NCBI GenBank assembly: GCA_003508835.1
Contig: PUFA01000165.1
Location: 1,312,001-1,376,000, forward strand
Length of the DNA stretch: 64,000 nucleotides
Origin: Eonycteris spelaea
Taxonomy: Eukaryota; Chordata; Mammalia; Chiroptera; Pteropodidae
Reading direction: 5' to 3'
Shown here: positions 39,021 to 52,399 of the stretch, one piece after another
How positions within the stretch are numbered: position 1 is the first letter of the stretch
Layout of the letters: every line of letters starts with the position of its first letter
Translations under genes and position numbers: made by a program
The notes under the pieces: generated by a model
What the model was told of the DNA's origin: nothing
What the model saw: only the letters and a program-made list of their open reading frames with translations
Databases searched by the model: none

Positions 39021-41800
39021 ACCAAACAGGATATCTCGAGGTACCTTTCTCCAGTTGTGATGGAGATACTGTTTTGAAAATAAGAAAGGTTTATCCTCAC
39101 TCTTTAGTTCTATTGAAAAAGAATCTATGCGATTCAGGCAGTGAGTCTGAGATGAAAGACATTAATCTGGTCTTGATGCATTTAACAGGTAAAAATGGCT
39201 ATCAAGTAAGCATGTAAGGGGAACACAGTGGACATACGCTGTGGTCAGATTTTCAGTGCAATTTCCAAAGGGGATTCCATCAATCACTCCAGAGTTTTTC
39301 CATTGACCAACAATGAATGTGACAGTGAGCATTTTTTCTTTCTCCAAATTATAAATACCAGAGATCTGTATTATAATGCTCAAATGCATATTCTAGTATA
39401 CTAGGATGTTTTTTTTTCTCCTTTTTTTGTGTGTGTCAATTTAAAATCTAGATTAAGTAATTTATATATATCATGGAAGTCAGAAAAGCAACCGTTTAGT
39501 GGTTGATTTTGTTAGCACTGTATAAGTCCTAATAAATTATGATTTAAAACTCTAGCTGAGCTAAGTAGATTTGTAGAGGTGAATGCTCTGGCTCTGTTCC
39601 CACACTCACGTTAAGGCCATATCAAGACGAACAGTTCTTTGCACTAGCATTGTTTCTCTTTCCCAAATATTTAAAGTTATTTTACCTGTTTGCATTCATT
39701 TTGAGAAAGAATTTGAAAGCCAGTTTGCACATCTTCACCTTGTTCTTCTCTCTTCAGTCGTTTAACTAAAATTTCCCTTTTGTTTCCACAAGTTCCTAAA
39801 CTTTTTTTGCCCTGTGCAAATATCTCTGATTATCTGCTTTAATGGGGCTCAGTATGAAATGCTCTGAGAGAATCGGAGTTCTTTGTGTGATTATGTAAGT
39901 TCACGTACCCCGTGTTGGGTCTGGAAAAGATATTCCATATGTAAATGACTTTTTTTTTCTTCAGACCAGCAAAATAATTTCAAGCCAGCAAGGATTCCAG
40001 TAACTAGTTTTACAATGTATAATCATTATATAGAGCTAGCTGAGTAAAAATTTGTTGGAAACTCAAGTTCTAGTCCAGTACTTTACTTAAGTGTATTTAT
40101 GAGAACATGTCCATATAAGAACAGTTTTTTTCCCTCTGTGTGTGTACTTTTTTTAAGGATACTATCATCCCTTTTGCTGAAATGAGAAACTGATTGTATA
40201 GATTCTCTGACACTTGGTTGTTTAAATATTGAATATCTCTTCTCCAAATATTTGGTAAAACATGATTAGTTACTTTAACGAAGATTGAGAATGTGTGGAA
40301 TTGTTACTTTGTTTTTCTTTGTTTGCTCTATTTTGGTATTAAATGTATGTAACCTTTCTCCTCTTCCTCTCCATATCATTCTCAGAGCTATCTTTTCACT
40401 GTCATCTATGTTCCCTTTCTCTGCCTTTCCAACTAGCAACCAGAAGCTTCTTTGTTGATCAGTCTATTACTCTGGGAACTCTTATGGTCGCAGTTAAAAT
40501 ATATAACAGTTCCCTCTCCTACGTTTAAAAGCCATAAAAACTCATGTGAAATAGCTAAAGAAACATATATATTAGGAGGGGAGATGCTTTTGCTCCTACA
40601 GCCACCTTGCAAAGGGGACTATTTTTCTTATATGATATAAATGAAATCTTCACTCTGCCCACTTTTACACCTACGCATGTACTGAGCGTCTCCAAGGAGA
40701 CAAGGAAACCCAGAGTCCAGTAATGGTAAATCCTCCTCAGAGATAGCAGGCTGGGGCCGCAGGCAGCTCTCCCAGGCATCTTGGCTTCCAGAGCCCCTCT
40801 CAGACACCCTCTTTTCTCCAGGCTCTTCCAGGCAGATTTAAACAAGTCTCTTCCCAGATGCAATGAAATAGACTGTATATTACACCTGAAGGGCTGGTTG
40901 TGGCGAGTTCAGTAGGCATAAGGCCTCCCTAGGACAAGAGGGGTGGGTGCATTAGGGAGGTGGGATAGAAGGGTTCCATCTGTCCCAAGATCTTTTCTTT
41001 GTCACCCATTTATTTATCTGTTCTTCTGTTTCATTCCTTACCTTTGCCTGTTAGACACAAAGGCACCACTCAACCTTAAAAAGTATCTTAAAAATATTGT
41101 ATGTCACAATAGTGTAGTTATGAGCTTAATTTAGTGAGGTTGTCCTTTTAGGAGAAGTACCGCTCTTGCTAATTCAACAATGTTATGCATCCGCTCATAA
41201 ACAGTAATTCTTTTGACCACTCTATTTTCCTTTTTTCCTGAGTTTAATGCAGAGGAACCCCCATGCCATGTACCTTTCTCTCACACTGCCGTGACACTGT
41301 AAGTTTTCTTCAAATGAGATATACATTATTTTCTTATAGAAATGAAGTTTCTGCTCCTCTTTGAGGAACAGGATAACATTGAAAGTCCGTTATGCACATT
41401 TTCTAAGACTATGGTATCAGATCCTTTTGATACATTGACCACATCTATGTGTGCATCTTCTTTGAGACACAAATAATTAGTTACCATTTAGAGATTCTTA
41501 TTGGTGTAACCACCAAGAAATCTCATTTGTCTCTAAATGCTAAGCACATTATTTCATGAGCGTTCTTGATGTCTCTTCCATGTATACATTTGTGGTCCTC
41601 AGTGGAATTTATTCAAATAACCTAACTTCTCATGATCATCTAGCACAATGTCTGAAAACTTGAGCTTTCTATTGCTGATCCAGCTGCTCTTTTTGGTATG
41701 GTATGGCTAGCTGTCATTCCTATTCAATTCTTTGACAGTGAATGTCCCCATAAGGGTTTATTGATGACTCTTTTTTTTTTTTTTATCTGAACTCTTAAAA
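39021..41800. other. Unique intron, no recognised element
   Basis: No gene, RNA or confident repeat family seen. Short open frames here have no family resemblance. Confidence 0.4.
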
Positions 41801-41809
41801 AAGATTTGT

Positions 41810-41990
41810 CTTCATGTATAGCACAGAGAATATAGTCAGTAATATTGCAATAACTTTGTATGGTGACAGATGGTGACTAGCCATATTGTGGTGATCACAT
41901 CATAAAGTATATAAGTGTAGAATCACTGTGCTGTTACTCCTGAAACTAATATAATATTGTATGTCAAGTATACTTTAATTAAAAACAAAA
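41810..41990 (+). mobile_element. L1 3' end (sense)
   Basis: 'agaatatagtcagtaatatt', 'gcaataactttgtatggtga', 'cagatggtgactagccatat', 'tgtggtgatcacatcataaa', 'ctgaaactaatataatattg', 'tatgtcaagtatactttaat' then A-rich tail. This 3' end type is common in Laurasiatheria. Confidence 0.9.
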
Positions 41991-42722
41991 AAGATTTGTC
42001 AGTCATACATCCTGCACTTAGGAGACTTTCCTCTTTTTCTTTTGCTTTACCCCCAGTTCATGGCACTTTTTCAGTCACTGCCTTTAAATACAAACCATCC
42101 TGTGGCATAGGCTTGAAAGAGCCACTTGTAATAACCAGTTTGGGTACATAATATACCCTATGTGGACTTAGAGGTCCAATTTGCAATTTTTCTCTTACAT
42201 ATTCCACCGAGGTCATTCTTGAGAATAGAGCTCATCTGTTTTGATCTCCCTTCCCAAATAACTTTATCCATAGTTTGGTGCACCATTTAACTCTTCCTCT
42301 TATTTGGACTCAGATGTGGTGAAAGTATTACTTTCAACTTGCATTGCCAAGTTCCCCCAAGAAAAATAGGAGGGTGAAGATACCTCTGAAATGAGCCCCG
42401 TATTGTCTGATAGGTTTCTACCTTTGCCCAGGTCGTTCCTGACTTCTCTCTGCCATTCTTTCTCAAAAGTCCTCATTATTCATGCTTCATGTTTTATATC
42501 AGAGTTTTGTAGGAATAAAATGTCTACCTAGATGAGTTGCTATGCCTAAATAATGGTGTATGAAACTGCTAAAATCTAAGAAGATATAAACAAATTCTGG
42601 AAAGTTTTCCAGCTTAGGCTGGTGGAAAGTTCTGTTTGCTGTTTCATTTGTCTGGAAATGGGAAAGTCAGGATCCCGTTCTAAAGTGCACTTCCTGGAGT
42701 CCGTTTTTGAAAGAGGCCCTGA

Positions 42723-42884
<162 letters not shown>

Positions 42885-43238
42885 TAAAAATGACATTTTA
42901 TACTTTGGGATAGCTGATAAGTGGTTCAGAACTGGATTGTACTGAGAATTGCAAACCATTACAAGAAAATCTTATGCAGAAGGTACATTTTTAGTTTACC
43001 AGCAGAGTATGAAAAGTTAGTAAAAATGTCTGTTCGACCAAAAGTTTTGCTATTGGGAGTAAGAGCTACTAATTAGTTAATATAATAGGAGGATGAGTAG
43101 TTGTAGGTGTGGGTCGCTTAACAGAGTGGCTTATCACTGAGAAAAAGTTCATAGTACTCAAATATGTCCCTCATTCTCTATTGATGGATCTAGAAATTCT
43201 CTCATGATGTGTGATGCACGCATCCCTTAATTTAGTGC

Positions 43239-43450
43239 AGTAGTTCTCAACTGGGGGAGATTTTGCCTTCCAGGGGACAGTGGGCAATGACTGGAGATAT
43301 TTTTGGTTGTCACAACTTGGGGAGTCATGGGTGCTACTGACAGTCTAGTAGGTAGAGGCAAGGGGTCCTGCTAAACATCCTATATTGCATAGGAAGATTT
43401 TCCAAAATGCAGAATTATTCAGCCCAAAATGTCAAAGAGTGTTAAGAACC
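43239..43450 (+). mobile_element. MER20 (hAT-Charlie) DNA transposon
   Basis: 'cagtagttctcaactggggg', 'agattttgccttccagggga', 'ggagatatttttggttgtca', 'gtctagtaggtagaggcaag', 'ctgctaaacatcctatattg', 'cagcccaaaatgtcaaagag', ending 'gttaagaacc'. Close to full-length MER20. Confidence 0.92.
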
Positions 43451-43459
43451 ATAATTGGG

Positions 43460-45213
43460 ATTGAAGAGACTATGGTATTTTTAATATACCTAGTCAGGAA
43501 TGTAATACACACTCCATTGTTTAGTGGACGTTTGCAGTATACTCCGAATTATTATTAAAAAATCATGACCAATTTTTATGGAAAGATACCAAAAAAGATT
43601 GTGTTAGTAACTTCTCATTTCAGGCACATGAGGACAGGGGTTAACAGAATAGAAGAAGGAGTGAGTTCATGAAAACCTAATTTAGATTATGTATTGGGCA
43701 GAAAATTGTAGTAGAAACTTCAAAGGAACTTGGGGTATTCATACTCACCTCCAAGACAGGGAACTTGCAGGTACTAGATAGCTCAGCACTTTCATTGCTG
43801 AGGGTGGGCATCCCCAGAATGGGAGACTAAGGTGAGTTTCTTACACGGGACTTTTTGGAACAGAATCTATACACAGTTGCTGAATGGCGTAACTTGGTGC
43901 TAATTAATTTGATCACGAGGTTACCTCAGACTCTAGATTGTGTTGACTTTTCTCAGATCACAGTGAACCAATGCCATTTCTAAATTATCCAACAAAGATC
44001 AAATTGACCTGGGGCAACAAGTTTTAGTTCTACATACATTTGGGAAACCATCATTGTTGAAGCGAAGTTCAGCACTGTAGTAATAGTTTATTGAATGGTT
44101 CAATGAAAATATGTGTTGTTTACTAACACTTCCAAAAACACTTACTTGGTAAACCGTCACCAATCCTAATGCCTTTTAATGTGTGTGAATGCTGGGGACA
44201 TTTTTAATGAGTTACAGTGCCACTGAGGTCCATGTCAGGTGCTATAAGAAGTGCTTTGTTGTGCAGATGTCTTAAGAACAGCTCTGGAGGATGAAATATG
44301 ACTGCGTTGACCTTTCAGCTGTGAGCTTATTTGTCAGGATTCAAATAAGTTGAAAGGATCAAACTGAACAGTTTCCGTAGTCAGACTGGGAATTGTGTTT
44401 CAGAGGTCAGCAGTGGGGGCCACATTGCAGATTCCAGAACATAGCCAATTGTTGGTACTTATTAAAGTACTGGGGCATCTCCTGCAGACAGAGACACAAT
44501 TAAAATTCTAATTTATTAATGTATACAGGGAACTAGCCCAGCCTGTCACTCAGTGATTCAAATGACTGTCCATTCTTTTTGCCTCCCTCTTGGAGTTCTC
44601 ACAGCCTTAAAAAATACTGAGTCTTCTTGAATTTATCAGGCCTCAAGTGCATTGGGAAAATGACAATATATTATGGGGGGCTGGAAATCTTACGCATAGT
44701 AGAGCTTTGGCTAGAGATTTAAAAAAAAAACAATATACACATACGCAATCTGTCTGATGCACTACTCTTCGGTATTGAACATCATTTGTAATTTTTTATA
44801 CTAGACTTATTTTCCCTCATACTTGCTTTTTTGAAACATATGGCATTTTTAGGTAACTTCATTTCCAAGATGAACGAAGTTCCTTTAGGACTAAATATAT
44901 GAAGTAAAGTTTCAGGGATTTCCTTTTGAGAGCGCTTTATCTTCTTGCCCATTATAAGGTTTTTAGCCACCAGAAGAGTATGATACAGAGAGCTTCATTT
45001 TTCTTGGCAAGGACAGTGTCAAAACCAACCTAACACATTCTGCTGAGCACTCAGTCTGTATAGAAAGTGTGGGACAAGGGGGCCATATTGAATGCTGGTT
45101 TTGCTAAAGATCTTTGGAGTTCCTTCCTACCCCCTCAGTGGGAGAGTTGACAAGCAGAGAATTCAGACCATCTTTAAGAATTGGTTAGGGGGGAAAAAAG
45201 AGTTGATTGACTA
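43460..45213. other. Unique intron, no recognised element
   Basis: No gene, RNA or confident repeat. A poly-A run lies near 44720-44730. Confidence 0.4.
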
Positions 45214-45215
45214 GG

Positions 45216-45250
45216 GTGTGTGTGTGTGTGTGTGTGTGCGTGCGTGCGCG
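45216..45250. repeat. (TG)n microsatellite with CG interruptions
   Basis: TG units turn into 'gcgtgcgtgcgcgtgtgc'. Confidence 0.9.
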
Positions 45251-46189
45251 TGTGCACCCGTGCAACCATGCATTGGCATACATGTGTGCATCACATACTG
45301 CTTCTCCTCACCTGCCGGATAGGGTCATGCACATTCTCAAAGTTATTACATGGCTGGCCTTCTATAAACGGAGAGGAGAAATTACTAATCTGGGTCACAT
45401 GGTATATTACCTCGTTATAAAAATATGTATATAGACTCGGTGATTTACGGAAGAAATAACCTTCGCGTTTAAATACATCTTGCCATGCCATGTCCTCACT
45501 GGGGCATCTCAGCCAGAATGGCTCCGAAATGAAAGGGAAATCCTTTAGTAAATCTTAACAGTGTTTTTTCTGATCATCTTACCCTTCTTAACTACACCAA
45601 GAGACCTATTTTAGCAAATTTCAGATCTTCCTCATAGAGGAAGGCTTGACAGGAAAGAAAGATTTGATCTGCTGATAGCTTGAGGAAAAAAAAAAAAAAA
45701 GAATCCCAAATCCCCAAATATACTGTGACTCATATTTTAAGCATATCTCACACTTCCCTGCTTTATGTTTGGCAGCGCTCTCCAGTTTCACAGGCTGATG
45801 ATACAAACAAAAGAAAATGGAAAGTTAGAGGAGGCTATAAGTGGTTACTCGATAGAGATCACAAAATGTAGTCAAACATCACTAATTTGAACTAATTTCA
45901 GGGAGATGAGAATAAATAAGGAAGCAATATCATTCTTTGCAGGTATACATTTTGACCTAGATCTGAGCTAGCTGCATTCTTGGGAGATGTTTTGGTTTAC
46001 ATAAAGGATTACTGCTTCTGAAGTTCTTGAAAAAATAATCTGTTTAGTAACCTACATAGCCCTTTATTTTGTCTATTAATTTACTTTGCCAATTTTTTTT
46101 TTTTTATGAATGATACAAATGAAGATTGAAAATTGGCCTCATTGTAAATTCAGTATCAGAACGGTCTGAGTTAATTAGATGCAGCTTGG

Positions 46190-46305
46190 TTTCTGGAACA
46201 GCCACAATGTGCAGGGCATTTTGCTGATGCCGTAGATATGAAACGGGAGGACACAGAGCCTGCCTTCAGAATGCTTATGAGTTGTAAAGAATTAACACAG
46301 TTTTG
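46190..46305 (-). repeat. L2 3' fragment (antisense)
   Basis: 'aatgtgcagggcattttgct', 'gatgccgtagatatgaaacg', 'agcctgccttcagaatgctt' follow the antisense L2 3' order (small target region, then 'ctgccctcatggagctta'-like). Confidence 0.6.
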
Positions 46306-47654
46306 CTGCAAAAAGAAAATTATATGTAAGTAAAAATAGTAGGCTTACTTTTATAAATATTTATATATTTCTGGAGGTTGCTTAAACAAGTGAAATAAAT
46401 GCTTAACAGTGCAGGTGTGCTCGTAACCTCGAAAATGTGTAACTTTATGGGCTGAAGATTAATTTGTGAGTAGATGAGCAATTTTATTGATCGAATTTTG
46501 GAACTTTGACCACCGTTTCTGGGTAGTAATTCATTTTGGTTCTTTAAGCATTTTAGTTGTTGGCATGAGTACATAAACTGGAAGGAAATCAAATGACACA
46601 TTTTCTCCTAAGAAAGTAAAAGTACATGTGTATTCTGGCAGCATTAAAGTTAGGAAAGAAAGTAAACCTTATGTGTTGCTTATAGTGGAAAGCTGACCAC
46701 AGTTTCAGGCCATCTATAAAGAATATGAACTTGAAACTAATCACCTGATAGTTTTCTCTCCTGCCTATCCCCTTCCTTCCAAGGTTATATCACATGCAAG
46801 TCCCTCACACAGGCCATTTGGCTGGAAGGAAGAATAGTGAAATCCACTGGAAGGTCAGCCTTTTAGTTCAGCTGGAAGCTCAGGATTATAATGAGGGTTC
46901 CTGCTTTAAATGGAGGAGGTTCAAATATAAGATTCAGCAGGTGTTTTCTAGCATTTTTATTTTCAGTTATATAAAACATGCTGTAGGCAGCATTTTTGCT
47001 TTGCATTAATGCCACATAGAGTCTTAGTACCTTGTATCATTTCCACGTTATTCACTAAGGCATAAATTGGTAAGAGGAAACCTTTAAAGGAAACTACAAT
47101 TTAACATTATAGATAGTGAAATGGAATGGTTTTGAAATACTGACCCTTGAAAATATCCCTGTGCACTGAATTAGTAAAGTGTATAATTCAGGAGAAGGAA
47201 GCAAATAATTTTTTTAAGTGTCTAGAGTTAACATTGTATAGAAATGGCATCCCTGGCATTAAATAACTATGAAGTGTTGAAATTTCAGTATTTTTTAAGA
47301 TTTCATTGTTACCCCCTAAATTTGGAGATTCCCAAAACCCCCAAAAATAAGTCTTGATCAGAGGTGATAAAATAGAAATGATGCATTCTAAATGGCTATT
47401 AAGTCTTTCAGATTACACACACCATTAAAAATGTGATAGAAACTCCTCCTCCCAACACAGCACTCAAACACAGAATTTTGCCTCTAGTTATAACGGTTTC
47501 ATGAACCTCAAGAAGTCCATCTTGTTGCCTAGGTTAAATACTCTTTAAGATTTTTTTTTCTAAAATAATATGTTTTGTCCTTGCTCCCTCCAAAATTCTG
47601 AAGTGAGTTGTAATATGAGTTTGCTCGTTTTTCTATTTCAACTTCAGCTATCTA

Positions 47655-47770
47655 TACGGTGACCCTGTATCCCAGTCTTCCCAGGACAGCCCCAGTCTGT
47701 TAGCTGGGAGTATTTATTAATAATTCTATCAAAAGTATCCCAGTTTGGACATTTAATTATACGGTCACCT
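47655..47770. mobile_element. Short non-autonomous DNA transposon remnant
   Basis: 116-bp unit whose ends are inverted: TATACGGTGACCCTGTATCC on the left and TATACGGTCACCT on the right. Internal 'cccagtcttcccaggacagc' and 'atcccagtttggacatttaa' fit a known small family with GGTGACC ends. Family name not certain. Confidence 0.6.
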
Positions 47771-47879
47771 TACTTATATGAATCTAAGCATTAAAATGTA
47801 GTATGACACTAACATTTTACATGTGCGCATGTTATTTGTCACCATATGCATGTGTCGCCATATGCAAAGATAATTAATG

Positions 47880-48075
47880 GTTAATAAGTGCTTAATGTGG
47901 ACCAGCCTCATAGCTACTCTGTGGTATAGGAACTGTTATTAAATCATTATATAGATGAGGAAAAATGAAACTTAGAGATGTTAAGTGACTTGCTTCAGAG
48001 CATCCAGACAGTGGCAGCACTGGGGTTGGAAGCTAGAATTTTTTAGTGCCACAGATAACCAGTATGCCATGAGTG
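47880..48075 (-). repeat. MIR element
   Basis: Antisense MIR: 'taagtgcttaatgtggacca', 'atcattatatagatgaggaa', 'agatgttaagtgacttgctt', 'agtggcagcactggggttgg', ending 'cagtatgcc'. Confidence 0.8.
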
Positions 48076-48589
48076 AGTTAAGAATAAAGAACAAATAAAA
48101 TAAAATAAATAATTTCTCCTTCGTTGTGTATTTACTCAGCAACTACAGAGTGCCATGTTTTCCATAAATAAACAAATTATTATATTTTTCCATATAGTAA
48201 GCAAAAAATAAAACCAAGCCAACCAAAACCATTCCACTGTTGAGATCTGGATTTCAATTAAAATAAGGCTTAAGGTCTGCATATTTATCCTAATTGCTGC
48301 CTTGTCTCTGTGCATGTTTCATAGCAGTGAGCAATAGCAAAGAAAACTTATTTCTTATTCTCAAGTCTGAAAGTGCTCTTATGAGCTTTCGCATGTTTGG
48401 AACATGGAAAAGTAATGTTTAATCATTGTTGGAGCTAGGAGGTGGGAAGGGACAGAATGGAAAAAAACTAACTTGACTGGTCAAAAACGTGTAAATTGCT
48501 GACAAAATGACACATGTAATTAAGAGTGCTCCTACCATTTTACCTTGTGGTTTACACCTCCAGTGTTGAAAAAGAGAGTGACTCCCACC

Positions 48590-48795
48590 TCGCTAATTAC
48601 CATTATCACTGAAATGCTAGGGTTGGAGTCATTAGTTCCATGTGCATTTAATTAGAGGAAGGCTGAAATTGGATTTAACTTATTACTTTTTCATGGATCA
48701 CTTTCTTGTCATCACTTCAAATTGGATTGCAGCCCCAGGTAACTAATTATGAGAGCCACAGGATCAAGAGTGAAAAAAAAAAAAGGTAATTAGGA
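48590..48795. promoter_or_regulatory. Cluster of TAATTA homeodomain-type sites; candidate enhancer
   Basis: Four copies of the palindrome TAATTA occur at 48594, 48649, 48744 and 48787, with another ATTAG between them. No repeat family was recognised. TAATTA is the core site of many homeodomain factors. Enhancer function is inferred from clustering only. Confidence 0.3.
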
Positions 48796-48799
48796 ATAA

Positions 48800-50765
48800 C
48801 ACTGTCGGACCCTTGCTGGTCGTCCACTTGTGCTTCGGAAAAAGAAAAAAAAAAACGAGCTGTATTTTGTAGTCTTACAGATTAGGGAGTTAGAGGTATG
48901 TATGATTGCTGGGCATCATGGGAGTCTATCACCACCCATAGTGGTTTCTATGATATACAACTGAGTTGAAGATGTTGAATCGACATGGTTCCACAATCAG
49001 CTCCTTAATATCTAGATTAAACTTGTAAACGCAACAGATTGGCTGTAGGTATGAGGCATCTCAACAACTGTGTAGTCTGGGGCTTCACATATATGATTAC
49101 AACAAAGCTGTCAAGATGCCTCTGAGCCAAAGTACAGAATATTTTAAGTACAGGGAGTTAGAATTTAATGAACGTATTAATGTTCCAGAAACATCATTCA
49201 TATCTGACAGGAAGACATATCAGTCAGCACAACAGTAGGGTTTAGGGTTTATGCATCAGGAATTTTTGTCAAAGTTTCCAGCAGACCATAATATTCAGGC
49301 CATTTACTTTGCTTCTGGTTTGTTCCCCACCCCGCCCCAATGTTGTGGATAGGCTTGCTGAGGTTCTGTTTCTCCTTCCGCCCCCATCGAAAATACTTTA
49401 AAACAAATTATATTGTTTCCATGTGCGGAGCAGAATTCAGAACTGCAAGCAATCAATTTTATTGACATCGTCTGAAAAAATGTTGATGACAGTTCGAGGA
49501 TGTGAAAGTATTGGATTTTTAAAGTCGCCAGTACTGTGTGGCGAAAAAAAAAAAAAACATTTAAATGTAGTCTCATTATTCAATAAAAGTCCTGTGAGTT
49601 AGATTCTTCTGAGAAGGGGTTCTTCTTTGATAGACTGTGATAGCATGATGAGAAGTCTTGATATCAAGCCTGTTGGTTACCTTGAAGAGAGAAAAAGCAT
49701 CGCGGAGAGGTGAATCATTAAGCAAAGATGGCTAGAGTTGTTTAAAATGGGTTTTAATGTTCTGTTAATGTAAGCAAACAATCATGATTCAGCCTTGGGT
49801 GACTTTCCAGCCTGGGTCAGCAAAGCTTGCTCATTCTTTTTTCAAGGAGTGTAGAGAGATGTAGACCACGATGTGCCCACCCGACAGAGGCCACAACGTC
49901 ATTATTCCCAAAGTGATAAAATACTTCTCCTGGAATTATGAGTCCTTTTCCTGTGTGAACCTTCTAAGCAAAATCTCAAGAACCAAAATAGTAATCATCA
50001 AGTCTAACACAGAAAATTAAAGCTTTTTTTGAACATCTTAAGTTGATTTAGAATTTTTGTACACAATATTCGTCTGTGGTTGAAAGAGGGCACACCAAGG
50101 TCAAGTGATGTAGTGTTTTCCATTTTTCCATGAGTCTCACAGTGTGTGATAAAAGCAAACTCCTTTATTTTGTAAGTCTGCAGGAATTTCTGATGAAGTG
50201 CAGAGGTCACGTTCCCTGTCAATTTGAGTAGCCAGCATTTTTTAACTACTGTTTTTTCTTCCTTTTTGTGTCTTTTCCTCCCTGCCCCCACCTCACCATA
50301 AACCATGGCACTTTTCTGACACATTGACACTTGAAGTCCTCCAATCTGAAACTCATTAGCACACAGCATTGGACCCTGTCCAGTGGTTAGAAAATTTCCT
50401 GAAGCCTAGAATAACAGCATTTGGTGCAAGCGCCATGGACCAGAAGTGACAATGGGGGTAGTCTCGCCTCCCCTGGCACCATGCCCGGTTGGGAAAGCCA
50501 GCTGACCACGCAGCACATTGAGACAGAGGTCGCGCATATGGGATGGGCTCAAAAGCTTGGTCCTTAGAGAAATATGCTTCTGAAATCACAAGGCTATATA
50601 TATTTTTTCCCTACATGTAGTATTTCAGTTGTGCTGGAGGTATTTATCAACATCAGCTACAGGAACATGAAAGAAACCCATTAGAGAAATAGTATGAAAA
50701 CCAATTTCTGCGAGGTAATATTTTTTACTTCTGTAACTGTTGGGTATTGCAGAACCTGTGGATTT
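48800..50765. other. Unique intron, no recognised element
   Basis: No gene, RNA or confident repeat. Includes short A runs near 48847 and 49544. Confidence 0.4.
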
Positions 50766-50799
50766 CATTCATTCATTCATTCATTCATTCATTCATTCC
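50766..50799. repeat. (ATTC)n microsatellite
   Basis: Eight ATTC units, followed by 'cagctttattcattgaactt', typical of the tail side of an antisense L2 fragment (to about 50870). Confidence 0.9.
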
Positions 50800-50984
50800 A
50801 GCTTTATTCATTGAACTTCTCTATATGTAGGTAATGTGACCAAGATGAAACCCCTTCTCTAGCATTAGAAAATTACACAATTCTCTATGTGTGGATTAAT
50901 TTAAGCCAGGTATTCAAACAGGAAAGTGAGTCTCCAAAATATGATGCTAATAATCTTAAATAGCAAACCCTGAAATTGTACTTT

Positions 50985-51255
50985 GTATGAGCCAACTACT
51001 GTATAGCAAACAAATGAAGGTAAACTCTGTTATTATTCCCATTTTACAGATGAAGAAAATGGGGTATAGAGAACTTAACATGCCCAGAGCCAAACAGCTG
51101 ATAAGTGGCTGAGTTAGGACTTCAGCCCAAGCAGTTTGGCTCAAGAATCTATGTTCTTCCCAATAAATATAAATAAATAACAACAACAACAACAACAACA
51201 ACAACAATAACAATAGAATCCGTGCTCTTATCCAATACATTCTGCTGCCTCTCAC
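50985..51255 (-). repeat. MIR element split by an A-rich microsatellite
   Basis: Antisense MIR: 'tattattcccattttacaga', 'tgaagaaaatggggtataga', 'agccaaacagctgataagtg', 'gctgagttaggacttcagcc', then (AAC)n at about 51159-51214, then the MIR end 'gtgctcttatccaatacatt', 'ctgctgcctctc'. Confidence 0.82.
51159..51214. repeat. (AAAT)/(AAC)n microsatellite within MIR
   Basis: Starts 'cccaataaatataaataaat' and continues as AAC units. Flanked by 15-bp near-duplicates (51144-51158 and 51215-51229). Confidence 0.9.
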
Positions 51256-51259
51256 TGAG

Positions 51260-52395
51260 CTACTGCCTATATTTAGCAAACAGGGACAGTGAAAGGAACA
51301 GAATCAGAGTTGCTGAAGCCTAATGCTTGTCACTAACCACTAGACCACACTGTCTCCTAATTTGGACATATGTTTATGGGCATATTTGAAAAATAGTGCT
51401 TGTAATTGAAATATGCACTTTCTAAAGGGAAATGACGCTTGGGAAAGAGAAGAAAGACGGGTATTACTCAAAGCTTGCAGACAACCCTGCAAGTAATTGT
51501 CTAAAGGCAGCCGTTGAAATTGAGAAGCAGTTTGGAAAATGTACAGTTTGGGAAATTTGTGTACCGATGTAATTACGGTAGTTGTGAGTTGATGTCATGC
51601 CTAGTAACTGTTTTTGTATTGCCTGGGCCTTTGTTACTGAGCTGTGATATCATGAGCAAACTATTATAAACATAGCATGGATATAGCATGCTTGTGTAAC
51701 AAAAGATTGGGAACTTTTATTAAGTTTGTTTTCCTTGTCATATTGTAAAAATTTATTATGTGTACTGTGTATATTAGAAACAGATTTGGGTAATTCTGTC
51801 TAAATGAAGTCATCCCGGCTATTTCCAGACTGTCTGTTTTTGGTTGTGAATAATTTTCATACATCAGATGGTTGTCATATTTAGTCGCTCTCAAAATTTT
51901 AAAGAGAACATACCCCATTTTGAACTTTTGGTGGACTTCAGCTGCCTTGCTGTTGAGATTGTTTGAGCTTCAAATTATTGCCCAGTAAATTGCAGAGACG
52001 GAGTAGTAGTTGTTTCTAAAGGGTCTAGCACTGCTGCCTCCTCATCATCACTTTTCCCTTTTCATCAAAAGTACAGATTTTTAACTACTTAAGTAGTAGA
52101 GCTTAAAGTTGCCAGGACACAATTGGACAAAGAGCGCCAGCTCTCGTCCTTTTATGTTACATCCCATTGAGGGAAATTAATAAACATTCAAGCAGACGGA
52201 GCCCAGCATTTATCGGTGTTTATGGTAAAATGTGGATTTTGAATGGGTAGTTTTAAAACTTTCGATGACTCAGTCCTTCCCAGCTATGTTCTTCTAGCTC
52301 CTTCTTTCGCTACCAACCTTTTAGAACCTGAATATCCTGCCTGCTGCTTCAACTTTTTGTTTTATTTTGTTTTAACCGACCACTTTCCTTCCTAA
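51260..52395. other. Unique intron, no recognised element
   Basis: No gene, RNA or confident repeat. Confidence 0.4.
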
Positions 52396-52399
52396 CCTC

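Noticed and set aside
45207..45434. Open frame with VCVCVC start
   Set aside because: Starts in a (TG)n microsatellite; artefact.
50004..50369. 121-codon open frame on -
   Set aside because: No family resemblance, no splice or promoter context; likely chance.
50766..50799. CRISPR-like short tandem repeats
   Set aside because: Pure ATTC microsatellite without spacers, in a mammalian intron.
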